Source: Pseudanabaena sp. PCC 7367 (GTDB lineage Bacteria > Cyanobacteriota > Cyanobacteriia > Pseudanabaenales > Pseudanabaenaceae). From it: a stretch of DNA of 64,000 bases. Below, piece by piece: positions 63,940 to 64,000 of this stretch. The DNA is taken from NCBI RefSeq assembly GCF_000317065.1, contig NC_019701.1, forward strand, positions 1,054,001 through 1,118,000, in the 5' to 3' direction. Below the pieces are notes generated by a model, which saw only the letters and a list, made by a program, of their open reading frames with translations, ran no database searches and had not been told where the DNA came from. Every line of letters starts with the position of its first letter. The stretch's first letter is position 1. The translations under genes were made by a program, and so were the position numbers.

Positions 63940-64000
63940 TATTGATATTTTTGGGATTTGTGATCTAAACAAGAATCAAACCAGCACATAGTAGACTCAG

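Noticed and set aside
1-64000. GCGATCGC and GATCG-rich octamers as regulatory sites or mobile repeats
   Set aside because: These are HIP1 sequences, a known genome-wide feature of many cyanobacteria, found inside coding regions throughout.

Overview
The window is cyanobacterial chromosome. It carries photosystem I psaD, a set of genes resembling the photosystem II assembly (PAP, slr0144-slr0152) operon of Synechocystis PCC 6803, a PatA-type response regulator, several cyanobacterial DUF families, and very many HIP1 octamers (GCGATCGC) and GATCG runs. The gene mix, together with a complete glucosylglycerol (GG) osmolyte pathway, suggests a salt-tolerant filamentous or unicellular species, perhaps Pseudanabaena-like. 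The genus is a guess.

Layout. 1-3.4 kb: the 3' part of a BON/OmpA envelope protein facing an unrecognised 727-residue protein. 4.0 kb: tRNA-Gly(CCC). 4.5-10.7 kb: two tandem SPINDLY/GT41 O-glycosyltransferases and a methyltransferase-like partner. 10.7-17.3 kb: a DUF1622 membrane protein, a large PAS/GAF histidine kinase, an orphan amino-acid-type binding lipoprotein and a STAS protein. 17.7-30.1 kb: the GG cluster. 30.5-33.5 kb: small conserved or hypothetical proteins and a TPR protein. 34.5-37.1 kb: a gyrase/topoisomerase IV A subunit. 37.5-39.5 kb: an RTX/Calx-beta protein. 40.5 kb: a methyltransferase. 41.7-45.4 kb: the PAP-like genes and a [2Fe-2S] ferredoxin. 46.3-48.9 kb: trpE and psaD. 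49.1-56.6 kb: PatA-like regulator, WecA/MraY-like transferase, glyA, a Uma2 nuclease and a phosphohexomutase. 57.2-62.2 kb: Ser/Thr kinase, rph, FKBP isomerase and a pentapeptide-repeat protein. 62.6-63.9 kb: a 3' fragment of tRNA-Gly(GCC) followed by a tyrosine integrase, read here as the left end of an integrated element that continues beyond the window.

How the genes work together. The GG cluster forms a closed cycle. GpsA makes glycerol-3-phosphate from DHAP. GgpS joins it to the glucosyl group of ADP-glucose, and a HAD phosphatase of the sucrose-phosphatase type probably releases GG. GghA hydrolyses GG to glucose and glycerol. GlpK rephosphorylates glycerol and GlpD returns glycerol-3-phosphate to DHAP. 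A GPH/SLC45-like MFS permease sits inside the cluster and is a candidate GG or disaccharide carrier. The usual cyanobacterial phosphatase (StpA/GgpP) and ABC transporter (Ggt) genes are not in the window.

Intergenic DNA is AT-rich and carries many short tandem duplications (6-30 bp) and several dyads. The clearest dyads lie upstream of the GG operon and of glpD. There are no rRNA genes, CRISPR arrays or recognisable insertion sequences.
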